Translations under genes and position numbers: made by a program
The notes under the pieces: generated by a model
What the model was told of the DNA's origin: nothing
The model's database searches: none
The model's input: only the letters and a program-made list of their open reading frames with translations
From: Acidobacteriota bacterium
GTDB lineage: Bacteria; Acidobacteriota; Terriglobia; Terriglobales; Acidobacteriaceae
Reading direction: 5' to 3'
DNA: 51,573 bases
NCBI GenBank assembly: GCA_013288805.1
Contig: JABDBE010000019.1
Span: 1-51,573 of the forward strand
In this document: positions 32,068-41,207 of the stretch, piece by piece
Layout of the letters: each line of letters begins with the position of its first letter
Numbering within the stretch: the stretch's first letter is position 1

Positions 32068-32472
32068 ATGAGCTGCTTCCCCCAACCGCACGCCAAACGG
32101 CGGTCGCCGCGAGCGTCGTCAGACGGCATTACTTCGGCTGTACTCCGACTCTCTGACGGGCGTTGCATCCCAGCAAAACTGCAGGTGATCTCGGTCACGG
32201 GCGGGCTGTTATGCCTACCGCGTCCGGTGGAACCGGGTTCCAGATCCAAGGCGAGGTTGATGTTCCTGACCCGCACCGGCTCGGTGTTTGGGGTCGCGGA
32301 AATGTTGACTCCGGTTTCGTGGGATCTTCAGCCTTTCCGGTTCGTCACGCTACATGACGACGATCAGGACAGGCTTCAAGGAGCGATCCAGTCATCGCTC
32401 GATCAGAGCCGTCGCGCGGACAAAGAGAGTCGCCGTTCCCAGGAACAAATCGAGAGACATAGAGCATGGTAG
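32068..32472 (+). CDS. PilZ-like domain protein, 134 aa
   Basis: AKRRSPRASS near residue 10 is an RxxxR motif, followed by a beta-rich core with LQVISVTGGLLCL (relaxed second PilZ motif) and PVEPGSRSKARLMFLTRTGS and a terminal strand QPFRFVTLHDDD. The last 30 residues are a charged helix. It is a probable c-di-GMP-binding module, but motif 2 is weak. No partner gene adjoins. Confidence 0.6.
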   Translation: MSCFPQPHAKRRSPRASSDGITSAVLRLSDGRCIPAKLQVISVTGGLLCLPRPVEPGSRSKARLMFLTRTGSVFGVAEMLTPVSWDLQPFRFVTLHDDDQDRLQGAIQSSLDQSRRADKESRRSQEQIERHRAW

Positions 32473-32503
32473 ACCTCCCCAGTTGACTGCTTCTCGACGC
32501 GGG

Positions 32504-32701
32504 TTACTCATCAAATAGAGATTTTTCATAAACCATCTCAAGGAACTTTCCCCGAACTCGTCCGAGCAGGCGGTAACCTGTACCTGGAGTGCCCTCCCGT
32601 AATTTGAAAGAGTGCGAGCGTGGTAGTCGAATCAATTCACTCGCCACCCTCTCTAGGTCACGCCACTGAGTCTGGCCCGTGCGGAAGCGAAGGACAGACA
32701 T
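32504..32701 (-). CDS. doubtful small protein, 65 aa
   Basis: An arginine-rich open frame starting MSVLRFRTGQTQWRDLERV. Its start codon overlaps the ATG of the better-supported plus-strand gene at 32700 (shared CATG). It has no recognised motif and no strong Shine-Dalgarno. It could be real, but the mutual overlap of start regions makes at least one of the two suspect. Confidence 0.3.
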   Translation of the reverse strand: MSVLRFRTGQTQWRDLERVASELIRLPRSHSFKLREGTPGTGYRLLGRVRGKFLEMVYEKSLFDE

Positions 32702-32885
32702 GAGATTCCTGCAGCGACTCCTCGGAGAATTTTGCTCTCATCGGTTTACTTGGCCGCGACTAACTGCCAATGGCCAGCACTATCAGATCTGTCTGACTTG
32801 CGGAACAGCCTACGAATATGACTGGAAGAGGATGCGGCGCACTGATCGCCCGCTAGTGACGACCGGGCACCAGCCTCTCGCCTGA
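32700..32885 (+). CDS. small cysteine-containing protein, 61 aa
   Basis: The protein starts MRFLQRLLGEFCSHRFTWPR and contains CLTCGTAYEYDWKRMRRTDR. Three cysteines and a histidine could bind one zinc ion. I recall similar 55-65-residue proteins (FCSHRFSWPR..CLDCGTAYEYDW) across Acidobacteriota, without assigned function. No partner gene adjoins in an operon. Confidence 0.7.
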   Translation: MRFLQRLLGEFCSHRFTWPRLTANGQHYQICLTCGTAYEYDWKRMRRTDRPLVTTGHQPLA

Positions 32886-33217
32886 TGCGGACCCGACGGC
32901 CGCGTACTGTCGACTGACGAAGCCAGATGGAATGCGAAGATGACTAACCTCTTTCGCAAATTGTGGTCGCAAGAAGAAGCGCAAGACATCGCTGAAATAC
33001 GCGGTGATGTTGGCAGTCATTCTGGTCATCGTCGTTGGCACCTTCGACTGGTCGGTGGATCAGCAAACAACGTGTTCTCCAGTGTTGCTAGTTCGATTGG
33101 GCAATAACCGCAGGGGACCTCCAACATTGTTCCTCGTAGCCATATTCGGCGGGCAGTGCAAAATTATCCTGCCGCCACTCTCGGTTGTCACCAAGATTTG
33201 TCAGCCTTAACAGTGAG

Positions 33218-33388
33218 TTACGAGACTGTGGGCGGTTTCTTCGCATCCTCCTGCCGGACCTTGAGCACATAGCATTCCTCGTGGACAGGCTTCCCATCCT
33301 GATCGGTAACGGCGATAGTAGGCTCGACGGGTTTATTGCAGATGGCGCAAATTTGCGGCTTCGGATTAAATTGCAGGACGTTTGACAT
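33218..33388 (-). CDS. tiny CxxC protein, paralogue of 6670-6837
   Basis: A 56-residue protein starting MSNVLQFNPKPQICAICNK, then PVEPTIAVTDQDGKPVHEEC and YVLKVRQEDAKKPP. It matches the 6670 product closely around the CxxCNKP and KPVHEEC blocks, which hold the likely zinc ligands. ATG 33388 was chosen by alignment with the paralogue; longer starts would read into the conserved 5' region. Function unknown. Confidence 0.75.
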   Translation of the reverse strand: MSNVLQFNPKPQICAICNKPVEPTIAVTDQDGKPVHEECYVLKVRQEDAKKPPTVS

Positions 33389-33490
33389 TGGGGGCAGCCT
33401 CTGAAAAAAGGAATCGTCGGGTCGCACAAGAGACCGAGGGCCGCAGGGCACGGCGGTAGAGATGTGTAAGGGGACCTTTCAAAGTCTAGC
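33389..33490 (-). promoter_or_regulatory. conserved 5' region of the zinc-ribbon gene, copy 2
   Basis: Counterpart of 6838-6936 with the same blocks in the same order. A TTGAAA hexamer near its distal end may be a -35 box, matching TTGATA in copy 1. Confidence 0.6.
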
Positions 33491-33587
33491 AGGTTCGGGG
33501 AAAACTGTTGCGCGGGATTTTGGCGCGTGGCTTCGTCAGATCGCCGAGACTGATAACACCACGAATTTATACGCTGTTATTCCGGAC

Positions 33588-33647
33588 AAAAAGGCGGGCC
33601 CGGAACCAGGAGGAGAAAAAACCGGGCCAGCCACCCCTCGAAACTTA
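33588..33647 (-). ncRNA. putative small RNA with CCUCCU loop and intrinsic terminator
   Basis: On the minus strand TATAGT (33654-33659) is followed by GAGCGGTAAGTTTCGAGGGG and then by a hairpin with arms GGCCCGG and CCGGGCC, ending in GCC plus five T residues (33588-33592). The hairpin loop contains TCTCCTCCT, complementary to Shine-Dalgarno sequences. Length is about 60 nt. The start region is shared with the putative sRNA at 5868-5952. Confidence 0.5.
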
Positions 33648-33756
33648 CCGCTCACTATACCAGTTAAATCAACTCTTCAAGGGTCATGCGCAGTGCCATG
33701 ACAACTAGTACAAGGCGTGATCAGATTTTCTTCCGACTCACTACCCGACCTACGGA

Positions 33757-33891
33757 TTATTTCCGTGGAGAGGTCGGGGCTTGCCGATCGCCTCCGCGCC
33801 GACGGCCCGTTTTCCCTTCCCTTATCTGGCGTTCTTCCGCTGTATGTGCCTTTGCCTTCGGTTCAGTTCCAGTTTGCGTCTCGTCGATCAT
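33757..33891 (-). CDS. micro-protein, 44 aa, paralogue of 31846-31953
   Basis: The peptide starts MIDETQTGTEPKAKAHTA, continues EERQIREGK and ends with an arginine-rich tail (GRRRGGDRQAP). It shares about 20 of its first 27 residues with the 31846 product. The tails differ completely, marking the limit of the duplicated segment. Function unknown. Confidence 0.5.
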   Translation of the reverse strand: MIDETQTGTEPKAKAHTAEERQIREGKTGRRRGGDRQAPTSPRK

Positions 33892-34737
33892 TTCGCAAGC
33901 GTGGTGTCGAGAGACGAGCCTTTCCCCGTGAGCCGGAGCTTGGGTGTTAAGCGAATAATTGGGTGTTGTTGTGGGCCGGCCGGATTGTAGAGCGCAAATA
34001 CCGTCGGGTGCGCGTTGCGAAAGTGGGGTCAGGATGGTTGCGACGCGCGCCCGACGAACTTTTGATCCAAGCTAATCGCTGAGTTGGGCTGCGTCAGTGA
34101 TGCATGTCACAGATCGGCCCTCAGCCCGAAGCTGTTCCGTACCCGAAGCGCAAACTACTCAAAAGCACGTACGTGCGTAGCCAGCGCGAGATCATCTCCC
34201 TATTGTCGAGTATTACGGAAGCAGTAAAGACCGGACCCGTCGTATTGCGCGGGTCAGGCGCATAGTCAAAGCATGCGCCACCGTGAGATGCCCGGCACCC
34301 GCAAGCCGCAGTCTAAGCATCACCACAAGCGGGTTACTGACGTGTGGGTCATTTGATTTTCCGCTTGCGTTGAGCCCACCAAGCGGCCAACAATCTTGTT
34401 GATCTAGAGTGTGGGTCGCTCCTCGCTTTGGATTGCCCCGACTTCCGCGGGCGGAAGCCGGGGCGCCTACTCCGCCAGAATGCCAAAATGACCGGAGTTA
34501 CCTCGCCAAGTTACGTTACGTAGGTCCAACGAAGTCCCAAGGCCTTTGGTGCTTTGACGCTCTTCCCTCGCCTTCATACTCTGAATTCAGACGCGGGTTA
34601 AGCCCGGAGTGGCGAAGACTGCCGAACACCTTCTTCTGAGTAACATGCGGGTGCTGTTGGCGGGCTCAATCCCGAAATGACATTAGGAACGAAGGTCAAA
34701 GTCACGAGTGTGGACTCCCCGAAGGAGGAAAAGATTT
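33892..34737. other. 845-bp intergenic region with hairpins
   Basis: No gene was recognised. A strong hairpin at 34436-34463 has arms CCCCGaCTTCCG and CGGAAGcCGGGG around CGGG, without a uridine run. A 12-bp palindrome GCACGTACGTGC is at 34165-34176. Open frames here lack coding character. Confidence 0.5.
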
Positions 34738-37700
34738 ATGCTTCCTACGCGCAAAACTCGAGGATTCACTCTGATTGCAACGATCCTGCTGTTGCTGATT
34801 ATGTCGGGAATCGCCATTGGTCTGCTGATGATGGTGAACACCGAAGGTAAAGTCGGTAGCCAGGATACGCAAAACAACTTGGCGTTCCACGCCGCCGAAG
34901 GTGGCATAGAACACATGACCTCGGATCTGGCCAGCATGTTTCAGAACATCGAATCACCTACGGCATCCGAGATCGAGGCTTTGAGTTCAGATGCGCCTGC
35001 GAGCAACAACATGATGAGCTATCCCATCTATAGCCTCACGCCGGCCACGAACGCGAACGGAAGCCTCGCCACGAATTGGGGTCAAATTGCCACCGGAACC
35101 TACCAGGGCCTGTACGCGCAGGTGTTGCCGGTCACCCTGCAAGTAACCGCGACTACCTCGCTGTTTGGAGCGGGAACGGTGGGTGATGAAGTGAACATGT
35201 CGCGAACTGTGGAAGTGGCACTGATTCCGGTATTCCAGTTCGGTGTGTTCTCGGAAAGCGACTTAAGTTTCTTCGCCGGCGTCAACCTCACCTTCGCCGG
35301 CCGGACGCATACCAATGGGGATCTCTATCTGGATGCTGGTACGGGGGCTACGACAACATTTCAGGATAAAGTCACGGCCTGGGGAAATGTCATCCGCACT
35401 GTATTGGCGAATGGAAACACCTCAGCGGCTACAGCTCACCTCGGCACGGTAGATATTCTGACTGCGGCTCAGGGTTGTAGTGGTGCGCAGCCGGCCTGCC
35501 GGGCCATAGCCCAGACCGAGGGCAGCGTCGTGGCCGGACCAACCTCTGCGCAGAACCTGGCATGGAATCCCACAATTTCAATCGGAGATTACAACAGCTG
35601 GATTATCGATGGAAATTATGGAAATCCGGGCGGTACCGGGGCCACGCAACTGTCACTGCCCTTTATCAACAACGCGCTCGGGCTCGCAGGACAACCACAA
35701 CCCTTTGAAATCATCCGGCGGCCTCCAGCGGGGGAAGTAACCACGACGGCTCTAGGCTCGTCGCGCCTTTACAACGAAGCGGAGATCCGAGTGATGCTCT
35801 CCGATAATCCGGCGGAGCTTTCTGCGCTCGGCTCTGCTGACCCCAACAATATCCGTCTGGCGAATTTTAATGATGCTTCGAATGGAGTGAATTACCAGTA
35901 TGGAGTGCCAGCCACGCCCGTAGCGGGTCTACCGGTCCTCGCCACGGGCGGCACATATAACACGTATTTCGCCACGGCGTCGACGGCAGTTCCGAATCCA
36001 ACCACCTGGACGGGTACCCTAACTACGCTTCCAGCGGATTACCAGTTTTCACCGATTGCGCCACCGGCTGGCGACGTGACCTTATTTGACGCTAACGCGC
36101 CGATCATCACTCAAGGCAAGGACGGCTTGAACAACGCACCGCCGGCAATCACTTTGTCGACGTGCAATGCCTTAACGGGTAGCTGCGCGGCTGCTGCACC
36201 GTATCCGTACTACACGCCGCTCGCTTATCCTACTCCGACTCTGCAGATGAGCACCTGGAATCTGCTGGACGGGTACTTGCGAGTCGAATATCGCGACGCC
36301 AACGGCGTGTACCACCCCGTTACACAAGAATGGTTGCAATTGGGATTTGCGCGGGGCACGACTCCCCCCACGGCTCCCGGCACCAATCCCGTGAATCCGA
36401 ATGCGATCTTGATTCTGCAGGAGCTCGCAGACCGAAACGGCAATGGCGCGGTAGACCCCAACGGGGTTGCGCCGGCCTGTATAAAGAGCGGTGGCACATA
36501 CACCTGCACCAGTGGCGAGCCGCCCGAGGTCACAAAGGACCCCGCAACTCCTGCCGACCTGCTTGGCCGGTATGGCAACAGCACAGCACCCAATGGGAAA
36601 AGCCCAACCCAGTTCAACTGGTATCCCATCAATTTCTATGACGCTCGCGAAGGGGAAGTCCGGGACGTGAACCAGGGAAATGCCAGTTGTGCGCCCAATG
36701 GCGTGATGAATGCCGTGGAAATCGATGTGGGCAACCTGAGTCAGTGGTTGGCGGGCAAGACGGGCGTTAGCGGGCTGCTGGTCGACCCTGTCTTTCAAAA
36801 CGGATATGTTTTGTACTTCTCCGACCGAAGGGGCATGCTGCCCAATCCTAACGGTACGCAAGTGGATCCCGCAGGCACGAAAACCGGTGACTCGGGTCTG
36901 GAAGATTCCATCAACTCTCCGAACGTGGCCGGCAATCCAAACGGTTCGTTAGAGCCGACTCCACCCGGCAAGGCCCAGTCTCCAGAAGACGTAAACAACA
37001 ATGGCGTGCTGGACAATTGGGGCGCGGCTAACCTGGGTCTGGGGCTAGGCTACATCGGCGCACCCTATACCCCCGCGAACAGTGTGAACAACTTGATTCG
37101 CAATGCCGCTGCCGGCAGCCCCGATCCGTACTTAGTCGCCGGACGCATTCCGAGTTGCATCGTAGGCCAGAAGAACTGGATCAGCGGCGCTCGCCACGTT
37201 CTAAAACTGGTGGACGGCTCACTCGGCAATGTGCCCGTCAGGTCGGACAACGGTCAGGGTGGGTTCACCGTCGCTGCCGAGAATCCGGTTTACATCCAGG
37301 GCGATTACAATAGCAGTGTCGCGGATCCCACTTGGACGAATCCGAATGCGGCGGACCCTCCGCACGCAGCGGCTGGGGTGCTTGCGGATGCGGTTACGAT
37401 GCTCTCCAATAACTGGTCAGACCTTGCCAGCCTGAACTCTCCCAGCAACGACGCGGGACGCCCGGCTTCGACAACCTACTATCGGGTGGCTGTCTCCGGC
37501 GGAAAGAACATCAACTTCCTGGTGAACACTTGTTGTGCAGGATGGGCGGTAGGCGACTGGGGCACCGACGGCGGACTACACAACTTCCTGCGTCAACTGG
37601 AGAGCTGGACTGGCCAGACCCTCAATTACAAGGGATCGATGGCTAGCCTCTACTACTCCACTTACTCTACGGGTACTGACAAAAACGGCGGCGGGACTGT

Positions 37701-37842
37701 ATACGAACCGCCGGCTCGAAACTACATTTTCGATCCGGACTTCACGCAGCCACAAAACCTGCCGCCCGGAACACCGATGTTCCGCGACATCGACAACTTG
37801 AGTTATCGGCAAAGCTTCACGCCGCACACCGGTTCCTACTAG
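34738..37842 (+). CDS. PilX-type prepilin-like protein, 1034 aa
   Basis: The N-terminus LPTRKTRGFTLIATILLLLI is a type IV prepilin signal: prepilin peptidase should cut after the glycine. The following helix SGIAIGLLMMVNTEGKVGSQ and AFHAAEGGIEHMTSD match the PilX N-terminal family, whose position-5 glutamate is often absent, as here. The remaining ~950 residues are a large Thr/Asn/Pro-rich passenger without recognised domains, far longer than PilX itself. It is an orphan: no PilV, PilW, PilY1 or other minor pilin adjoins. ATG 34738 was chosen for GAAGGAGG at good spacing. Function may be adhesion. Confidence 0.85.
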   Translation: MLPTRKTRGFTLIATILLLLIMSGIAIGLLMMVNTEGKVGSQDTQNNLAFHAAEGGIEHMTSDLASMFQNIESPTASEIEALSSDAPASNNMMSYPIYSLTPATNANGSLATNWGQIATGTYQGLYAQVLPVTLQVTATTSLFGAGTVGDEVNMSRTVEVALIPVFQFGVFSESDLSFFAGVNLTFAGRTHTNGDLYLDAGTGATTTFQDKVTAWGNVIRTVLANGNTSAATAHLGTVDILTAAQGCSGAQPACRAIAQTEGSVVAGPTSAQNLAWNPTISIGDYNSWIIDGNYGNPGGTGATQLSLPFINNALGLAGQPQPFEIIRRPPAGEVTTTALGSSRLYNEAEIRVMLSDNPAELSALGSADPNNIRLANFNDASNGVNYQYGVPATPVAGLPVLATGGTYNTYFATASTAVPNPTTWTGTLTTLPADYQFSPIAPPAGDVTLFDANAPIITQGKDGLNNAPPAITLSTCNALTGSCAAAAPYPYYTPLAYPTPTLQMSTWNLLDGYLRVEYRDANGVYHPVTQEWLQLGFARGTTPPTAPGTNPVNPNAILILQELADRNGNGAVDPNGVAPACIKSGGTYTCTSGEPPEVTKDPATPADLLGRYGNSTAPNGKSPTQFNWYPINFYDAREGEVRDVNQGNASCAPNGVMNAVEIDVGNLSQWLAGKTGVSGLLVDPVFQNGYVLYFSDRRGMLPNPNGTQVDPAGTKTGDSGLEDSINSPNVAGNPNGSLEPTPPGKAQSPEDVNNNGVLDNWGAANLGLGLGYIGAPYTPANSVNNLIRNAAAGSPDPYLVAGRIPSCIVGQKNWISGARHVLKLVDGSLGNVPVRSDNGQGGFTVAAENPVYIQGDYNSSVADPTWTNPNAADPPHAAAGVLADAVTMLSNNWSDLASLNSPSNDAGRPASTTYYRVAVSGGKNINFLVNTCCAGWAVGDWGTDGGLHNFLRQLESWTGQTLNYKGSMASLYYSTYSTGTDKNGGGTVYEPPARNYIFDPDFTQPQNLPPGTPMFRDIDNLSYRQSFTPHTGSY

Positions 37843-38136
37843 ACCGAAGTCGCAGATGCGTTGTTCCTTGGGCGACGACATGTAGATGTTGCTGCGGCCT
37901 TCCTCGGCACAGCCGACGGTCCCACCGGGTCACTCACAGGAGAAGAAACTCGGATCGCTCAACTTTCGCAATTGGGAACTGCCTCCCTCTTCCACGGAAA
38001 TCGCTGTAGTGCGCAGCCGATCACCGAGTAATTGATTGACGTTTCCCAGTGCACAACCGAGGACCGCAAGTGCCCCATCCAGCCGGCAACACAGCGTGAC
38101 TCTGTCGTGGAAGGCCAGCACTCCTCCAATCGTTGG

Positions 38137-38719
38137 CTACAACGTGTCCTTGTAGATGACATGTCCTTGATGGCTGCACTCTTTCTGCCCTTCGAGCGAA
38201 CGAGGCGTCACTTTTTCGTTTGGCAGGACAGAGTCGCACCGCATGTAATTCTCAAATCCAGGCGCTGAAAATACGAATACGACGCTGACCCTCTCGGTTC
38301 CTGCGTTCTTTATATCTACCCATGTGTTTGCGGGGATGAATACAGTTCCTCCTGCGTGCAGATATCGCGTTCCTGTTCTCCCAAATGAACGTGAACGGTT
38401 CCTTTTTCGATATACACAGTTCATCTTGCCCAAGGTGCTTGTGTGTTTGAAATTCGTCTCCGGGAGCCATGTCCTCCGTTCCCATGACAAGCTGTTGAGA
38501 ACCATTGTTCTTGGGGCTGACCTTCAGGATGAAGTCGCCTGGGGGATGCTCCCGCCAAATCCGCCGCTCACCCACATTTTTCTCCAGCAAGAGAGGTTTT
38601 GCTGGGACCTGGGATGTGGTTGCGGAGCTTGATTGTGCTGATCGAGTTTGAAAGAGGGCAACCGCAACGAGCATCGCAGCCATGGCTGCAAACGTTGCCT
38701 TACCTGAACTTGAGTTCAT
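38137..38719 (-). pseudogene. secreted cupin-domain protein, two frameshifts
   Basis: A signal peptide (ATFAAMAAMLVAVALFQTRSA) leads to a cupin: GDEFQTHKHLGQDEL holds the first metal-binding histidines. The expected continuation VYIEKGTVHVHLGEQER is found only in a second frame after about 38417, and LHAGGTVFIPANTWVDIKNA with the last cupin motif only in a third frame after about 38366. Two single-base indels thus break one gene. It is the last gene of the SABATH operon, 77 bp after the methyltransferase. Confidence 0.75.
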
Positions 38720-38796
38720 AGCAACTCCCCCTCTCATGGATGGCTCGGTGCGACCGCAAGGTCGCCTGCTGGTCGCGAAGTCATGAGTGTCGCAAG

Positions 38797-39852
38797 TCAC
38801 GGTCTAGCTTCGTAAACCAAGTTGAAATGTGTTTCAGTCGCGCGTCTGAAGCGGGTGAAGCCTGCCGAATTGACGACCTCGCGCACTCGCTTCTCGCCGG
38901 CCTGAGCCCCAAGACACATGGCCACTTCTTGCGAGCGGGAACAAGGTGTACACAGCAGTGTCGAAAAGGAGTAGTAGACTCGGCCAACCGGATTAAAGTT
39001 ATCCTGAAGGTCGTCATTGGCAAACGGCTCAACAATCATCCACGATCCGTCGTTCTTGATCGCACGCCGGACATGAGAAGCAGCGCCCACCGGATCGCCC
39101 ATGTCATGCAGGCAATCAAAGACAGAAACGAAGTCGTAATCGCTGCCAGCAAATTCCTTCGCGGCGGCGACTTCGAAGGTCACCCGGTCTGTCACACCTT
39201 CTTGCTTAGCCGAAGCTCGCGCCAGTTCAATAGATTTATCGTGGTAGTCAAATCCGTGGAACTCTGATTTAGGGAAGGCTTTCGCCATCAGGATTGTGGA
39301 GGCTCCTTTGCCGCATCCCACGTCGGCAACCTTTGCTCCCCGCACGAGCTTCTCTTTGACCCCATCGAGAGATGGAATCCACGAGGTGATCAAATTTGCC
39401 GCGTAGCCTGGGCGGAAGAATTTCTCACATCCGTGGAAGACACTTTCTTCATGTTCGAACCATCCCATTCCGGCCCCCGAGCGAAACGCTTCGGTGATCC
39501 GTGGGACAGCCGCGAGCGATCCAAGCGCAAGTTCGAACGCCCCTGGCAGGAATGCCGGACCATCCTCCCTCGCCAACGTGAGGATTTGTTCTTCCGTCAT
39601 GCCGAACCGTTGCGTGCTGGGTTCGTAGGTGAGGTATCCACCTGCGGCCTGCGAAGCAGCCCATTCACGGACGTATCTTTCGTCAGTCTTCGTTTGCTTA
39701 GCCAGTTCAGCGGCTGTCATCGGCTTTTGGGCGAGCGCTTTGTATAGTCCGAGGCGATCTCCGATGACTACCATCCCCGCGTGCACCGAAGCTCCCAAGT
39801 CATTGATAAATCGCCCCAGAAATTCGTTCAGTTTATTGGTGTCTACAGACAT
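38797..39852 (-). CDS. class I SAM-dependent methyltransferase with winged-helix N-terminus
   Basis: A 351-residue protein. Residues about 10-90 form a winged-helix-like dimerisation region (LGLYKALAQKPMTAAELAKQ, TDERYVREWAA), as in O-methyltransferases and Rv2258c-like proteins. The Rossmann domain begins near residue 165 with AKVADVGCGKGASTILMAKA (motif I, SAM binding), FHGFDYHDKSIELA, and DFVSVFDCLHDMGDP. Substrate unknown. GGAGG precedes ATG 39852. The gene starts 42 nt after the MFS stop in a minus-strand operon. Confidence 0.88.
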   Translation of the reverse strand: MSVDTNKLNEFLGRFINDLGASVHAGMVVIGDRLGLYKALAQKPMTAAELAKQTKTDERYVREWAASQAAGGYLTYEPSTQRFGMTEEQILTLAREDGPAFLPGAFELALGSLAAVPRITEAFRSGAGMGWFEHEESVFHGCEKFFRPGYAANLITSWIPSLDGVKEKLVRGAKVADVGCGKGASTILMAKAFPKSEFHGFDYHDKSIELARASAKQEGVTDRVTFEVAAAKEFAGSDYDFVSVFDCLHDMGDPVGAASHVRRAIKNDGSWMIVEPFANDDLQDNFNPVGRVYYSFSTLLCTPCSRSQEVAMCLGAQAGEKRVREVVNSAGFTRFRRATETHFNLVYEARP

Positions 39853-39894
39853 TGATTCCTCCGTTTGGTCTGAGTTCTTGCGCAATTTCGTGTT

Positions 39895-41205
39895 TCATTG
39901 GCACACATCCTTCGGTTGCGGCGGACGAAAACGATACGGACCCAACCGACTCATCAGAATCGCTCCGAGCACCGTCGCAACAAGAAATCCAGACAATGGC
40001 TCGCTGTAAGACCGTGTTCGGTCAAAACCTGCACCCATGATCAGAGGGCCGAGCGCACCCGCGAGTGCAAACGCGGCGAACAGAGTGCTGTACACCTTGC
40101 CGAAGTCGCGCAGCCCAAAGTATCTGCTGGCGAGATATGGAATCAGATCGACTTCTGCACCCAGACCGAGACCAACGAAGAGTGCACCCGCGAATACGGC
40201 CTGGCCACTCCCCAGCAAGAGCAGGGCGACTCCCAAGGCCGCGAGAGCAAAGAGAATTGAGGCGAGCCGAGCAGCAAAAGTGCGGTCGAGCAGATATCCC
40301 GTTCCAATGCGGCCTATCATTACCGCTGCACCAATAAGCGAACTGCCTGAAGCCGCCGCTTGCCGCCCCAGGTTGCGGTCACTGAGCATGGGTGCCATGT
40401 GGACCACACACCCTTGCACACTCGCGCTGACCAGAGTGAAAGCAAGCGCCATGAGCCAAAAATCTTGGCTGCGCCATACTTCCCGTGCTGTCAGACCATG
40501 TGCCACGTCTGCAATGGTGGGTTTTGCGGTTCTTCCATCACCTAGAAGATCCAACTCCTCGGAGCTTTCCTTAACTAAGCAGCCCACTACCGGCCCGGAA
40601 ATGAGCAGAGCCGATGCGCCAAGGATTGAATAAGCTGTCTTCCAGCCGAATCGGGCGATCAGTGCCTGTGCCAGTGAGGGCATGATGACGGCTCCTAGGC
40701 CGATTCCGAGCATCGTTAGGCCCAGGGCCAAGCCGCGAAGTCTGTCAAACCAGTGCGATACCAAAGACCCATAGGGTATTGGGCCAACACCTCCGACAGA
40801 GAAACCCAAGAGCACGTAGAAGCAATAAAATTGAGCTATGCTGCCGGAAAAGAGCCGGTTCGCCAGCAACAGCGAACCAAAAATTCCGGTACTGATCAGG
40901 ATCACGCGGCGTGGACCGTAGCGATCCGTCAGCCAGCCTATGGGTGCGGCACAGAGTGCAGCAGCAATGAGCTTCAGGGTGTATGCCAGCGATACCGCAG
41001 CTCGACCCGCATGAAACTCCTCCATGAGCGGTTTGAAGAAAACGCTGAAGGAATAGACGGAAATGGGTACGCCCCAGAAGAGTCCGACTGCTGACCCAAG
41101 CACTACCCACCAGCCATAAAAGGTTTGCCTTGAATGCCGCTCTTTGGTCGATGTACGCAGCGATTGCGCCTGATCCTGCGTCAAGGTTTCATTATCAAAA
41201 CTCAT
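39895..41205 (-). CDS. MFS transporter, OFA/MCT-like
   Basis: A 436-residue major-facilitator protein with about 12 hydrophobic segments. YGWWVVLGSAVGLFWGVPIS in the first helix and GWLTDRYGPRR in the helix 2-3 loop match the oxalate-formate antiporter/monocarboxylate group. A carboxylate substrate is therefore plausible. Its ATG lies two bases after the stop of the SABATH methyltransferase gene, indicating translational coupling, so it may export or import that enzyme's substrate or ester product. Confidence 0.9.
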   Translation of the reverse strand: MSFDNETLTQDQAQSLRTSTKERHSRQTFYGWWVVLGSAVGLFWGVPISVYSFSVFFKPLMEEFHAGRAAVSLAYTLKLIAAALCAAPIGWLTDRYGPRRVILISTGIFGSLLLANRLFSGSIAQFYCFYVLLGFSVGGVGPIPYGSLVSHWFDRLRGLALGLTMLGIGLGAVIMPSLAQALIARFGWKTAYSILGASALLISGPVVGCLVKESSEELDLLGDGRTAKPTIADVAHGLTAREVWRSQDFWLMALAFTLVSASVQGCVVHMAPMLSDRNLGRQAAASGSSLIGAAVMIGRIGTGYLLDRTFAARLASILFALAALGVALLLLGSGQAVFAGALFVGLGLGAEVDLIPYLASRYFGLRDFGKVYSTLFAAFALAGALGPLIMGAGFDRTRSYSEPLSGFLVATVLGAILMSRLGPYRFRPPQPKDVCQ

Positions 41206-41207
41206 TT

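Noticed and set aside
34165-34176. GCACGTACGTGC palindrome as an operator
   Set aside because: It is an isolated 12-bp palindrome with no promoter-like context or second copy found.
36172-36861. 229-residue minus-strand open frame
   Set aside because: It lies entirely opposite the PilX-type gene, has no ribosome-binding site or family-like motif, and is explained by the codon bias of the real gene.
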